NCBI RefSeq assembly: GCF_037975245.1
Contig: NC_092562.1
Location: 31,436,554-31,500,553, forward strand
Direction: 5' to 3'
DNA from: Apostichopus japonicus
Taxonomy: Eukaryota; Echinodermata; Holothuroidea; Aspidochirotida; Stichopodidae
Length of the DNA stretch: 64,000 nucleotides
The position numbers were made by a program, and so were the translations under genes. The notes under the pieces are model-generated. The model ran no database searches, was not told the origin of the DNA, and saw only the letters and a program-made list of their open reading frames with translations. Of the stretch, positions 13,201-34,309 are shown one piece after another (positions within the stretch are counted from its first letter, which is position 1; each line of letters starts with the position of its first letter).

Positions 13201-16200
13201 AGCTCTATTTCATCTTTATAACCAAAGTGAGGTATGAGTAAAGACTTTGACATCGCTTTGGTCATGGCACGCTGGATACCTGTGACAGGTTCTGTCCTGT
13301 CCTCCCCTGAGATGACCGGGCGTGATATCCTCTCCGGTATAGGAGATGGTGGTGCAGTTGGGGTGATACGTTTGCTTGGTTTGGGCATGGATGGGGAGGG
13401 AGGTGGGGCTCTGAGCTCTTCAATGGTCTCAAATGCTATAATAAACGATTCAAGTGCAAAATCCATAAGTATGGCTTTAGGTAGAAGTTTAGACTAGATA
13501 TGTCAGTGTCCAACAAAAGAAAGAAAATCTTTAGTGTTGGTAATGTTTCTCAATCGGTTTTAAAGGTATTCAGTTTTCAAACATTTCAAATTCTGGAATA
13601 TTCCTTTAATGCTAAACTGATGATGATGTCAACACCAAAGTGGATATATTAATAACGACACCAAACCATGTACTTTTTACATCGTATTAATAATATTTAT
13701 TTGTATTTAAAGGCCTAGATAAAAAAAATCTTCATAGTAATAAAAACTTGGCTCATAGCAGTATATTTTGACGGTCTACAAAATATCACAGGTATATTTG
13801 TGCCTAAGGTCATCTTCTATCATCATAGTCGTAGTATTGAGACCAATTATGCTAGGGGGCCAGAAACTGGTCAGCAAGCATATTCCAGTGCCACTTTCAC
13901 AACAGGTTTGCTTATTGATGCTACTATAGTAGTTTTATTAAACATTAAATATGATGGAGAGAGATAATTTCTTCAATTTAGCACAGTTTGCCACCCTGCT
14001 GGATGTGATAATTGGCTAGGGCATCAGTAGAGATTAAACCAAACAGGATAAGGTTGGTTGTTATTGTTCTATTATGGAATACATAGGCTGATCATGGTCC
14101 TAATACTTACATGGCTGGCCTCCTTTCAGAGCCCCAATGTAGCGTAGAATATCCTCTTTCAGGACTCGGCCATCTTTACCAGTGCCATCAATGTCTTTCA
14201 AAGAGATCTGAAAAGACAGTATTTAAATTTATGCAAGTAATGAACTGCACAATATCAAATCCTGGCTTCTTGACTAACAATGTTACTAGTGTAAAGATCA
14301 TTATTATTAAATCTATGTGGTGAACTGGTGATGTTGTCAATAACAGGCATTGTAGACCTACGCATCCTGCAAAATAAATATAGTCTAAAAATCCTGGTTA
14401 CATTAGCTGGGCAAGCTGTAAAAAGGTAACTGGCTTTTCAATGCATATTCTCCAGAAAAAGTCAAATTGATGTAATTGCCTTTTCTAACACAGCATTGAA
14501 ATTGAAATAGATATGTGTCTACTATGATTAGCAATTTAATTACCTTTATTAACTTCATATACCACATTCATGGTGGACAGATACAACATACAAAGAAGAA
14601 AAAAAACCAAAGTATACAATCCTCTCTCACATCCTACAGGAGTTTCTGTCATATTCCTAAGTTTCTGTAATATTCCTAATATTTCTGTAATATTCCTAAG
14701 TAATGTAACCGTAGATAACCTTAGAACCCTCGCTACTCACATCATTTTCCATAGCAAGCCTCTTGACTGCAGGTGTTGCTAGCGCCCGTGCTGATCTCTT
14801 TCCCGCGTCGTGTAACCCCACATTACTGACTTCTACAACAGGTTCAATATCTGCATAAGCCATCTCTACTTGATCAGCCTGGCTTTCTTCTTCAAATTTA
14901 AAAGTGTAAAAGAAAATGAATAACTCTAAGCAGGTGATGGATTGGAGGAAAGCAAACAACAGGGCTTGAGACTTTTGAGAGAGGGCATATCATGTCTGGT
15001 CATCAATAAAGGACTTACTTTTACACAACACATCATGGATCCTGCTTCCTATTATAATAATTGTAATAAAATGTAACATATTCAGTAAGTCCCTTAGAGC
15101 AACTGGAGCGATTAACCCTCGGTGGTCAAGGTGTCCCTGAAAGTTCATCAAATACCCAGGTTTCACGCTCTCCGTTATATACCAAGTTGAGGTCTAAATT
15201 GGGAAACACTTTGTAGCGCACTCTGAGTTGATACTCGTTTCTCAGTTTGGAGAAGAAGAATTTATAAAGTTCAAACACTCTGTTAATGAAGAACAAATTA
15301 AGAGGTGAAATCAATGACACATGATAGAGACAGATGTGGTGGACCATCACTAAGTCTCTGGAAACATAGAGAGAGGACTATTAACATATGACCTCTGACC
15401 TGAGCTAACCTTATTCTGCTACTTTACTCCTTTTTATAAATATGCTATATTTATACTGGTTTCAATAAATGAATGAAATGAATGAATGCTAATTAACTAA
15501 CCTGATTTTTCACTTTCGATATCAATGAGGGGTTTCCCCACCAGGGCGATGTCATCTACTTCATGGTGAAGCTTTACAACCACCCCATCGTAACGACTTG
15601 TGATGGTCACCGAGGCTTTGTCACTCTGAACTTCACAGATGCTGTCAAACTGAGCAACAACATCTCCTTCCTTAACATACCTGTACAATAAAGATAAGTT
15701 ATAGCAAAACCAAAACCTCAGTGCTGTCTTATGATATCACCAATAAAAAGTATGCTCTAGACCAGGGGTTCCCTTACTGGGGTGAATGAACCCCCAGGGG
15801 GTGCATGAGTCCATCTCAGGGGTTCGTGAGACGTTTCCGAAAGTCAAAACTGGAATACTTTTTGTTGAACTAAAATCTGATATGTCATATAATTTAGTAA
15901 TGTACAAAAGTGGTACCTATCGACAAACTCTTTTTCGCGTTCCATACGCATATGTTGCCATAGAACTAACGTACCGTGCATGTGATAAATAACTGAATTA
16001 TGAAACAGACACAGGCTGCATGACTTTGGTGAAGTTGGTGTACGCATGACATTACTTCGTGAAGATAAAGATCTGATCTGATCTCGAAGTTTTCAAATAA
16101 ATATTTGTTCATCTCTTGCTTTTTTTCATTACAATATTACACTATGAGCTTGATCTTTTACGAAGCATTGTGATGCCTATTATAGTATAATAATGACTCA

Positions 16201-19200
16201 GATCATGTCTCGAAAGTTGGGGGTTCGTGGACAACTCTGACATCCACAAGGGGTTCGTGGGGGGATAAAGTTAGGGAAACCCTGCTCTAGACTGTACTAC
16301 TCTCACCAATACAAAGGATGCTCTAGACTGTACTATTCTCACCAATAATATATACAAAGTATTCTCTAGACTCTATTAGACTGTACTACTCTCACCAATA
16401 CAAAGTATGCTCTAGGCTGTACTACTCTCACCAATACAAAGTTTACTCTAGACTGTACTACTTTCACCAATACAAAGTATGCTCTAGAGTCTAGACTGTA
16501 CAGTTTTCTCTCATTCTGAACTTGATTTCAAGACCAATAGAGCTGCCATATTGTTCAATAATTGAGTATAAATTACTCTTCTTGGAGTTTCTGTTTGATT
16601 ACACTATTCCACACAGTTAATAAACTGATTCACTGCCTGAGTAAGGTACAATGAGATGATCTGAATTTCAGGCAATACATCAAGATAGTTCAACTTTGAT
16701 CATAATTGAATGAGAATGAGCTCTTCATCTTTATATTTCAATTCTACTGAAGGTCTTTATAGCTCCTCTTAGTGTTGTTCAACTTGTAGACAATGCAATA
16801 ACTTGTTTTGTTTCCAGTACTAACAAAAGATAAACAAGTTAAGGTAAACCTATGGTTAATGGAAGGTGTCGTGTTTTACAAACATTATCAAAAGTAGCAA
16901 CCAAAGGGTATAAATCATTTATGGTAAGCCATCTTCCATGAAATTGTTGCATTTCCTAACATTCTCCAAAAGAGACATTTACATAGTTGGCAGGGACACT
17001 TACTAGGGTTGGGCGATATATCGAAAATTATTATTATCGCGATAATTTTATTTCAAGACGATATTTTTTGAGGATTGAACAAATGACGATAATTTCTTGT
17101 GAAAGAAATTTGAAATAGATGTAGAAAAAAAATTCTCTGTTTTATGTGTAAATGTTATTCTAGCATTCCATGGTTAAGAAAGTTGAAAAGAAATATTTTA
17201 TCAACTTCATTTACTGACTTTTGAACTTCGTAAAAATCCGTTCTTTACAACATTGACTGTATAGAGAACAAAACTGAAAATCAGTAGAGAAATTATCAAT
17301 TGTGTACGAAAAGTAAGTTGGTACACCTTTCTAATTTTACGAAAGATCGAGCAAAATACTTTCGAAAAATTCACGCGAAACTGGCATATCGTGCTAAATG
17401 CAACAAGTGTCATGTAAACAAGGCTCTAGTACCCCCATTTATGAATAAACCAGAAGACCACATCTGGTGTAAAGCGGGGGGAAAGAGTATTTTCTAGAAT
17501 TTCCAAAAATACGCAAAAAATGATATCCTACCATAGTTAAGTGTATAGTAAATAGCCTAACCACTTCGTCGGTTACGGATCTCACGTAACAACAAAAACA
17601 CAACTAATTGTATTTTGCGAAGTTGACGATTTCTACAAGGACATGGAAACAATATTTAGCATTAAGTTAATCACGCCTGGTGGCCTAAAACATGGAATTA
17701 CAAGGTTTACTTTCATAAAGATGGCCATACTGTAGCTATTGGGGCCTTGATATCGTGCTACAGTATGTCTGTATGGTATAGACTGTGCCTCGTGTATCAT
17801 GGGGAATAGATTGTTTTGTTCATGCGGAGGAGTCGGTTGGCTTGAGGTGTGTTTTACTTACCTTAATGTTACGGGGATATTTACCTACTTTCCTTGAACG
17901 TCTAAGATAATATTTCGCATAACTTTACGGATCCTTTACTGACTGACCTAATTAATTCTAGCGTGAAGCCAAAAACGTTTACTCAATGAAAAGTTTTTTG
18001 GAACCGTGCCAAAAATGTTAACAAACAAGTGTTAGACAGGGGGGTTGCTTTGCAAGGTACCTGAGAAAATTTGAAGCACATTGTAACCTACCGTGATATT
18101 TAAGTACGGTTAAACACTGCAGTTGTAAACTGATTGTTAGGCAGTCTAGAAACGAGGCTTTGCCGAACGTAGTTTGTTTCATAATATTGACAGTTTTGTA
18201 AGTTAAACTTTATCAAGATTGTAAGACAGATTAATTCTCTTTTCATTTTATCACATAATATAGCTACTCTAACTTGTCATTTTAAAACTTTCATCAGTTT
18301 CGTGACAATTTAAATTCATAAAGTTAGTCAGTATTTTGAATCCTCAATTGCGAATTTTTTATCGCCAGACACGCAAAAATACTTAACTTTTCCGGGGGTC
18401 TTCGCCCCTGGATCCCCACAAGGGGTTCCACCCCTTGACCCCAACGGGGCTCTAAGGCGGGCCCTGAACCCCACGCCATTAGGCTCGGTGTGTTTGCTGC
18501 GCGAAAACACCGGTGGGAAATCGGCAGTTGTTTTTAGTGTGTTCGCGAACACACTTAAAACAACAAGAAAAAATTATCGTAATTATCGAAGTATCGCGAT
18601 AATTTTTGAACTATTTATCGTGACATTAAAAAGCAAGTATCGCCCAACCCTAACACTTACCATTCCTTTACAGTTACTTCTGTGATTCCTTCTCCAATAT
18701 CTGACAGAAGAAACGATTGAATACTTCCTTGCTGTCCTAAGACAAAAAACCAGAGATGAACATAGAATTGTAATAAGTTGTTATATTATGCTACTGAAAC
18801 AATCATATTATAAAGACAGATGTAAGCTGGCCATATGAATGAGCATAAACTGATAACACTGTGAAATTTGAGAATTTGAATTGTGTTTGTTTCATGTTTA
18901 TGATCTTAACAAAATAAAGGATGGCCAAAAAAAAAGGTACAGGGTTTAATCTGTCATAAATTATTAAATATGGCTCCCATGAATCATATGTAGAAACGAT
19001 ATAATGTAATTAGTACCGACATGAATCAGTGTACCGCATATGACACATGTATGCATTTAGTTCTGAATGTATCAAAACACAATGGAGGTGTGACCCCATC
19101 AGCCAATCCACTACCCTTTTACAGACCCTTCCATATAATTAATAGGGAACACAGACGATATTTACAACTTACTGTTGGATGTATGTATAAGCCTCTCATT

Positions 19201-19803
19201 CATTGAAGATAACAGATGATTCCGATTAGTTTTTTCATATATAGAGAACAATCTTGGGCCACTTTGACGTCCATCAATCAAAGACTGCAATCCCCGGTCT
19301 TTCACGTTCTTCCCAAATACCCCATCCTGAGTATGGTACAGTTCAGCTCTTACACATGTACATAATTTAGCACGTTGAGACTAAAAAGAATGGCAAATGA
19401 GATCAGGGTGATTTAATTATTTCCGATTTAGTTATTATGAATGTTACCCTGTAAATTGAGAATAATGCTATTTATATAATAATAAATTTCATGCGAAATT
19501 GCCAAATCAACAACACATGTCCCGTAACATGAGCTCTTATTTCTACTACAGTACATAGGCCTAAGTCTAATCCAGTAACATAAACATTGTAAGACTACCG
19601 TAGCTTTAGGTTTAGGCTAGCTACCGACTTTATACTGTTAACTTGGGACCAATTTTCGTACACGTTAGTCTTCTTTTCATTAAAATCAATAACACACGAT
19701 ATGCAAAAATGTACATTTTAAACACAGCATTGGGAAGTACCTTGCGAAAGCCGCACAAAATATGAGTTGATCGGTAGAGGGGTCCTCTCGTGAGACCTGC
19801 CAT
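4203..19803 (-). CDS. DBT: Lipoamide acyltransferase (E2) of the branched-chain 2-oxoacid dehydrogenase complex
   Basis: Mitochondrial core enzyme that moves the branched acyl group from the E1-charged lipoyl arm to CoA in Leu/Ile/Val breakdown. Eleven exons on the minus strand keep frame through GT-AG introns: 19741-19803, 19173-19380, 18661-18736, 15502-15680, 14741-14889, 14111-14207, 13110-13435, 12732-12809, 12244-12435, 4693-4764, 4203-4370. They give 1608 nt, 535 aa (human 482). The start is the first ATG giving an Arg-rich presequence ([12 protein letters not shown]). The lipoyl domain is at about residues 99-175 with SDKAS Lys137. The E1/E3-binding domain is at about 207-245 ([12 protein letters not shown], then [12 protein letters not shown]). 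The catalytic domain is at about 280-535 and ends with SADHRVIDG (His505, Asp509). Exon 5 may use either of two adjacent AG acceptors. Intron 9 (7.5 kb) carries an antisense gypsy element; intron 3 carries two hAT elements. The family call is secure; exact ends of exons 2 and 5 are less so. Confidence 0.95.
4765..5262. repeat. Minisatellite (about 66 bp unit) derived from the DBT exon 10 acceptor region
   Basis: Seven tandem units with spacing near 66 bp repeat the junction CCACCAACCTGCCACAGAG found at the real exon 10 boundary (4758-4776). Copies lie at about 4819, 4886, 4950, 5017, 5083, 5149 and 5214. The first copy also includes exon-like sequence (AGATAACTGGCG), so the array grew from a duplication that spanned the intron/exon edge. 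On the DBT sense strand nearly every unit retains a polypyrimidine-AG acceptor-like sequence. It sits immediately 5' of exon 10 in intron 9. Confidence 0.85.
5417..7117. mobile_element. Non-autonomous hAT element inserted in the 5' LTR
   Basis: Termini are CAGTGGCGTCGCC on the left and the inverse of CAGTGGCGTCACC on the right, with an exact 8 bp target duplication GCCGCATG (5409-5416, 7118-7125). CAGTGGCG ends and 8 bp duplications are typical of hAT. No transposase frame is visible in its 1701 bp. A second hAT-like terminus, CAGTGGCGGCGGAACC, starts at about 6331, and a matching degenerate inverse lies near 6985-7000, which suggests a nested older element. G- and C-runs flank both sets of ends. 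Confidence 0.88.
6837..7000 (-). repeat. Dispersed repeat core, copy 1
   Basis: On the minus strand this stretch carries GGAGCGCCACCATCGGTTGG followed about 35 bases on by CCCAGATGGCCGGAAACGG. The same two blocks recur in order at 37378-37470 and 49255-49350. It lies inside the hAT element, so it may be an internal module of a family of non-autonomous elements. Confidence 0.65.
7208..7218 (+). other. Putative primer binding site of the gypsy element
   Basis: TGGCGACGAAC begins three bases after the 5' LTR end. It starts with TGG, as expected for pairing with a tRNA 3' CCA end. I did not identify the tRNA. Confidence 0.55.
7266..8198 (+). CDS. Gag-like protein of the gypsy element
   Basis: An intact 310-codon frame, starting at the first ATG after the primer-site region. 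The N-terminal two thirds is a retrotransposon Gag-type helical region rich in charged residues. The C-terminal part has two CCHC zinc knuckles of the form C-x2-C-x4-H-x4-C at about residues 223-236 and 243-256 (CYRCGG and CHSCGKKGH). It overlaps the pol frame by about 60 bases in the -1 frame, consistent with expression of pol by -1 frameshifting. A basic, Gln/Asn-rich tail follows the knuckles. It is the only unbroken frame of the element. Confidence 0.88.
   Translation: MAVYGNIGPFDNTVESFEDYADRCDAFIVANDIAEARQANFFLAMVGADTFKLLKTVCSPDKPCTQTYAHLKTILKGHFSPKPIVIAERFKFWAASQSETESVADFIVRLKNLATHCDFNAFLLEALRDRLVSGLHTRFVKTQTQLLSTADLTFEKAKTKCLADEMAGIATREHIDAGSSVSTNRLNWRSPQGQGRRSQGTRNNNKHNRSNQQPWQANSAQSCYRCGGSNHKPDDCRFREVNCHSCGKKGHIQRACQSGAKGPQSQNSSQNQTRTGGHLNHSGSTTVAIGLWRMVSLTLVLVIRTLMNSM
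8138..11476 (+). pseudogene. Pol of the gypsy element (protease, RT, RNase H, integrase), broken
   Basis: Protease motif DTGA is near 8330, reverse transcriptase spans about 8750-9440, RNase H about 9640-9910, integrase zinc-binding region about 10310-10440 and integrase core about 10510-10830 (aspartates in HIDYA and SDNGPQF, Glu in NGLAERN). A trailing [10 protein letters not shown] tail, typical of gypsy polyproteins, is at 11430-11475 in another frame. Lesions: the RT catalytic YxDD is shortened in frame so that one of the paired aspartates is missing (about 9220-9232); a frame change follows at about 9235-9275; the RNase H TDH-type aspartate reads Asn (ITNHQ, about 9870); an in-frame stop interrupts integrase at 10585-10587; a further frame change is near 11240. 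The element cannot make working enzymes from this copy. Confidence 0.9.
11586..11597 (+). other. Polypurine tract of the gypsy element
   Basis: GGTAGGAAGGAG, nearly all purine, abuts the 3' LTR. That is the position expected for the plus-strand primer. Confidence 0.7.
11598..11769 (+). repeat. 3' LTR of the gypsy element (172 bp)
   Basis: TGTTATATATCAG through GGGTATAACA. It is identical to the rejoined 5' LTR except for one extra G in the TTTTGG run and an A instead of G in GGCCACATG. It is followed by target copy AGTGA. Confidence 0.93.
15725..16500. repeat. Minisatellite (about 36 bp unit) interrupted by a hAT element
   Basis: Units of the form CACCAATACAAAGTATGCTC followed by TAGACTGTACTACTCT recur from about 16285 to 16500, with one related copy on the left side at 15738-15762. 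The hAT element 15763-16284 sits inside the array. It lies in DBT intron 3, within 100 bp of the exon 4 acceptor. Confidence 0.8.
15763..16284. mobile_element. Non-autonomous hAT element (522 bp) in DBT intron 3
   Basis: The left end is CAGGGGTTCCCTTACT and the right end, inverted, is CAGGGTTTCCCTAACT. The exact 8 bp target duplication CTCTAGAC is at 15755-15762 and 16285-16292. GGGGTTCGTG-type subterminal repeats occur near both ends. No transposase frame is present. It begins 83 bp from the DBT exon 4 acceptor. Confidence 0.9.
17004..18652. mobile_element. Non-autonomous hAT element (1649 bp) abutting the DBT exon 3 donor
   Basis: Perfect 15 bp inverted ends TAGGGTTGGGCGATA and an exact 8 bp target duplication ACACTTAC (16996-17003, 18653-18660). 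Subterminal ATTATCGCGATAATT blocks recur at both ends (about 17035 and 18592). An internal perfect palindrome, GTGTGTTCGCGAACACAC, is near 18536. No transposase frame. The target site is the splice donor of DBT exon 3 read on the minus strand. Confidence 0.93.
18653..18660 (-). promoter_or_regulatory. DBT exon 3 splice donor, duplicated as the hAT target site
   Basis: On the minus strand the exon ends GGAATG and is followed by GTAAGTGT, which is exactly the 8 bp hAT target. The second GTAAGTGT lies at 16996-17003 beyond the element. The exon-proximal copy keeps a full consensus donor, so splicing should survive; the distal copy is a spare donor inside the intron. Confidence 0.88.
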
Positions 19804-20167
19804 TGACACGGGAAAAGGGATATCGATACATGCGATTGACCATTTTTCGTGGATCCCGTTGCTAGATAATAATAAGCTGTCATACTCATAGCTTGCAACG
19901 TACATAAAAAATAAGTGCTCTAAACTTTGGTAGGCATTATCACATTTAGTTTGCCCAATTTCACTCCGAATTTATTCTTTTGAAACATATTTTGGGCACA
20001 TTTTCAGTGACGATGATCGGACAATATTGCATAAAGCAGGCTGAAATTACAATATTAGCCATCGCGGCTCTTCACTAAGGTTGGTTGTGTCCCACCAATA
20101 TTACAAAATACCTATAACAACTTACAACCCTCATCTCTCGATTCGTGGCCCTCGCAATTTCAATGAA
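19804..20167. promoter_or_regulatory. Shared bidirectional promoter region of DBT and RTCA
   Basis: Only 364 bp separate the two start codons, which point away from each other, so both transcription starts and any 5' UTRs must lie here unless UTR exons exist elsewhere. I see no clear TATA box placed for either gene. DBT and RTCA are also head-to-head neighbours in human (1p21), so the arrangement is probably ancestral. The exact start sites cannot be read from the sequence. Confidence 0.75.
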
Positions 20168-32383
<12,216 letters not shown>

Positions 32384-33083
32384 TTGGATACAAGAACCCT
32401 CATGCAAATGAAGTCATGAATATTTATTGCATTTAAGTTTTAAGTCTAAAATACAAGAAGCAGGTAATGAGTGCTATAGCTACTTATTGTTTGACCTGAC
32501 AGAATGATTTGGAGGCATTCTGAAGAACAACTCTACGTAATTGGTGGAAATTAACTCATCATGCAAATATGAAATCATGTATATTCATAAATGACACTGA
32601 AATGAATGTAAAATCATGGAATATTTCATGTAAGTCATATACTCCTCATGTTTTTCCTGTAAAGTTTGTATTAATGGCTTTACTGAAACTGTCTAGCTTT
32701 TAAGTCTTTTCTGAAATATTAAGCACAGGATGTTTAAAAAGGCTCTTAAGAAATGGACAGAACCTTCATCTTCAAAGTTATCTCATTAAATCATGTTTTG
32801 CTTAAACATTAACATTATTTTGAATACTTCAGAATATTCAGACATTCCATTAGAAAATACTTCCCCTTCCAGTCATTTGATGTTTATCATTATCATGTTC
32901 TTTAAATTTGGTGATAGAAAACAACTCCCTCTGACCTTCCCCATACCCCCCCCCCCCCCACTTCAAAATATCCTGAATGCCAAAGGAATTTTCTGCAGAT
33001 AAACATACTTGAGGGGGACCTTCTTGATTATTGACATGAGAGTTGAACTGTTCTATGGTTCTAGCATTTACACTTGGCTGTTT

Positions 33084-33089
33084 AATAAA
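33084..33089 (+). terminator. Candidate RTCA polyadenylation signal
   Basis: AATAAA about 700 bp after the RTCA stop codon, within TTTAATAAAGCATAAATT. It implies a 3' UTR of roughly 0.7 kb. Confidence 0.5.
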
Positions 33090-33244
33090 GCATAAATTTG
33101 CTTTACAACTTTGGTTTTACGTCTAATCAAACACCCAACGATGGGGATGTCTTTGACATTGTAAGTCAGTTGACCATACACCCAGTAGTGTACACAGTAG
33201 CTCATTGCTTACTCTTGTCCTAACAAGTCAAATGGGTTATATGC

Positions 33245-33385
33245 AACTGGTCTTGCTGTAGACTGTTTAGCTTGGCAGTGTGGTTGTAGTTGTGGGTTTA
33301 TAGTGGTACTAGGAATCTACCTGTAGACTGTTTAGTTTGGCAGTGTGGTTGTGGTTGTGAGTTTATAATGGTACTTGGAATTATA
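33245..33385. repeat. Tandem duplication of about 65 bp
   Basis: TAGACTGTTTAG(C/T)TTGGCAGTGTGGTTGT and the following GTTTATA-TGGTACT block occur twice in a row, downstream of RTCA. Confidence 0.8.
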
Positions 33386-34292
33386 ACTGTTACAGTACTA
33401 GTCAGTGCCAACATTTGCAAACACAGAATAATTTGTTGTTTTGATGTACAGTTGAGCACGTAGGCATCTTATTAGTCAGTATTCGGAAATACTTTGAATG
33501 TGAGCCTAGAATTTATGACTTTCTAACATATTTGAGAACAATACTAATGGCCATTCACAGTATGAAGATGTATGTGTTAAGTTACATATATAATATATAA
33601 CTTAATTCACAATAAAATACTCTATTTCACTATGGTCATTTGATTCTAGAGTAATTAATGAATCTTAACGATGTTGCCACATTCACCTTCTACTCGCCCC
33701 TCTCCATGCACAACAGTTCTAGAATATCCTGAATGAATGCCGAAAATGTGGAAAATCTACCTTCAACCTTTCCTTAACACACCCACCCCCTCCCCCACTA
33801 CACACATCTCATTACTTCTAATCAAAAGTGAGTAAGCTGAATTGAGGACTTAACGAATGTCGGTGAGAGAAGAATTCTTATAAAGTTTCTAAAATAACGT
33901 ATTTTCTGCGACAAAAGACTTTTACGGATTAATTTATTCCGCGGCTATTTTGCTCCTGAAAGTTTCAGCTTCGATTCCTGTTTTCCTTTCTGTGGCTCGG
34001 ATTGTATTTTATTCGGTACAGTCACTGGGTTCGGTTTCTTCCGGAAGAAACTGCAAACAGGCGGTTTTGTCCGCCTTGCAAGAAACTTTCGAATCCTGTA
34101 CAGCGATATCTAGTCCGACTTCCTTTGTCCATTTTTCTTCTTCAGGTTTTCTCTTTCATTATGGTTGTCATAGGAACACAGAGATGGATAATATACTGTC
34201 ACGTGATACTGCCGTCGGTGCATATTATTCGCGAAGCGCGAATTATTCTTGAAGCTGTTTCTTAGACATCTTAAAGCGTAGTATGTAAGCAG

Positions 34293-34298
34293 TTTATT
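34293..34298 (-). terminator. Candidate polyadenylation signal of the Cripto-like gene
   Basis: AATAAA on the minus strand begins 12 bases past the stop codon at 34310-34312. If used, the 3' UTR would be very short. Confidence 0.45.
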
Positions 34299-34309
34299 AA
34301 AGTTCTATG

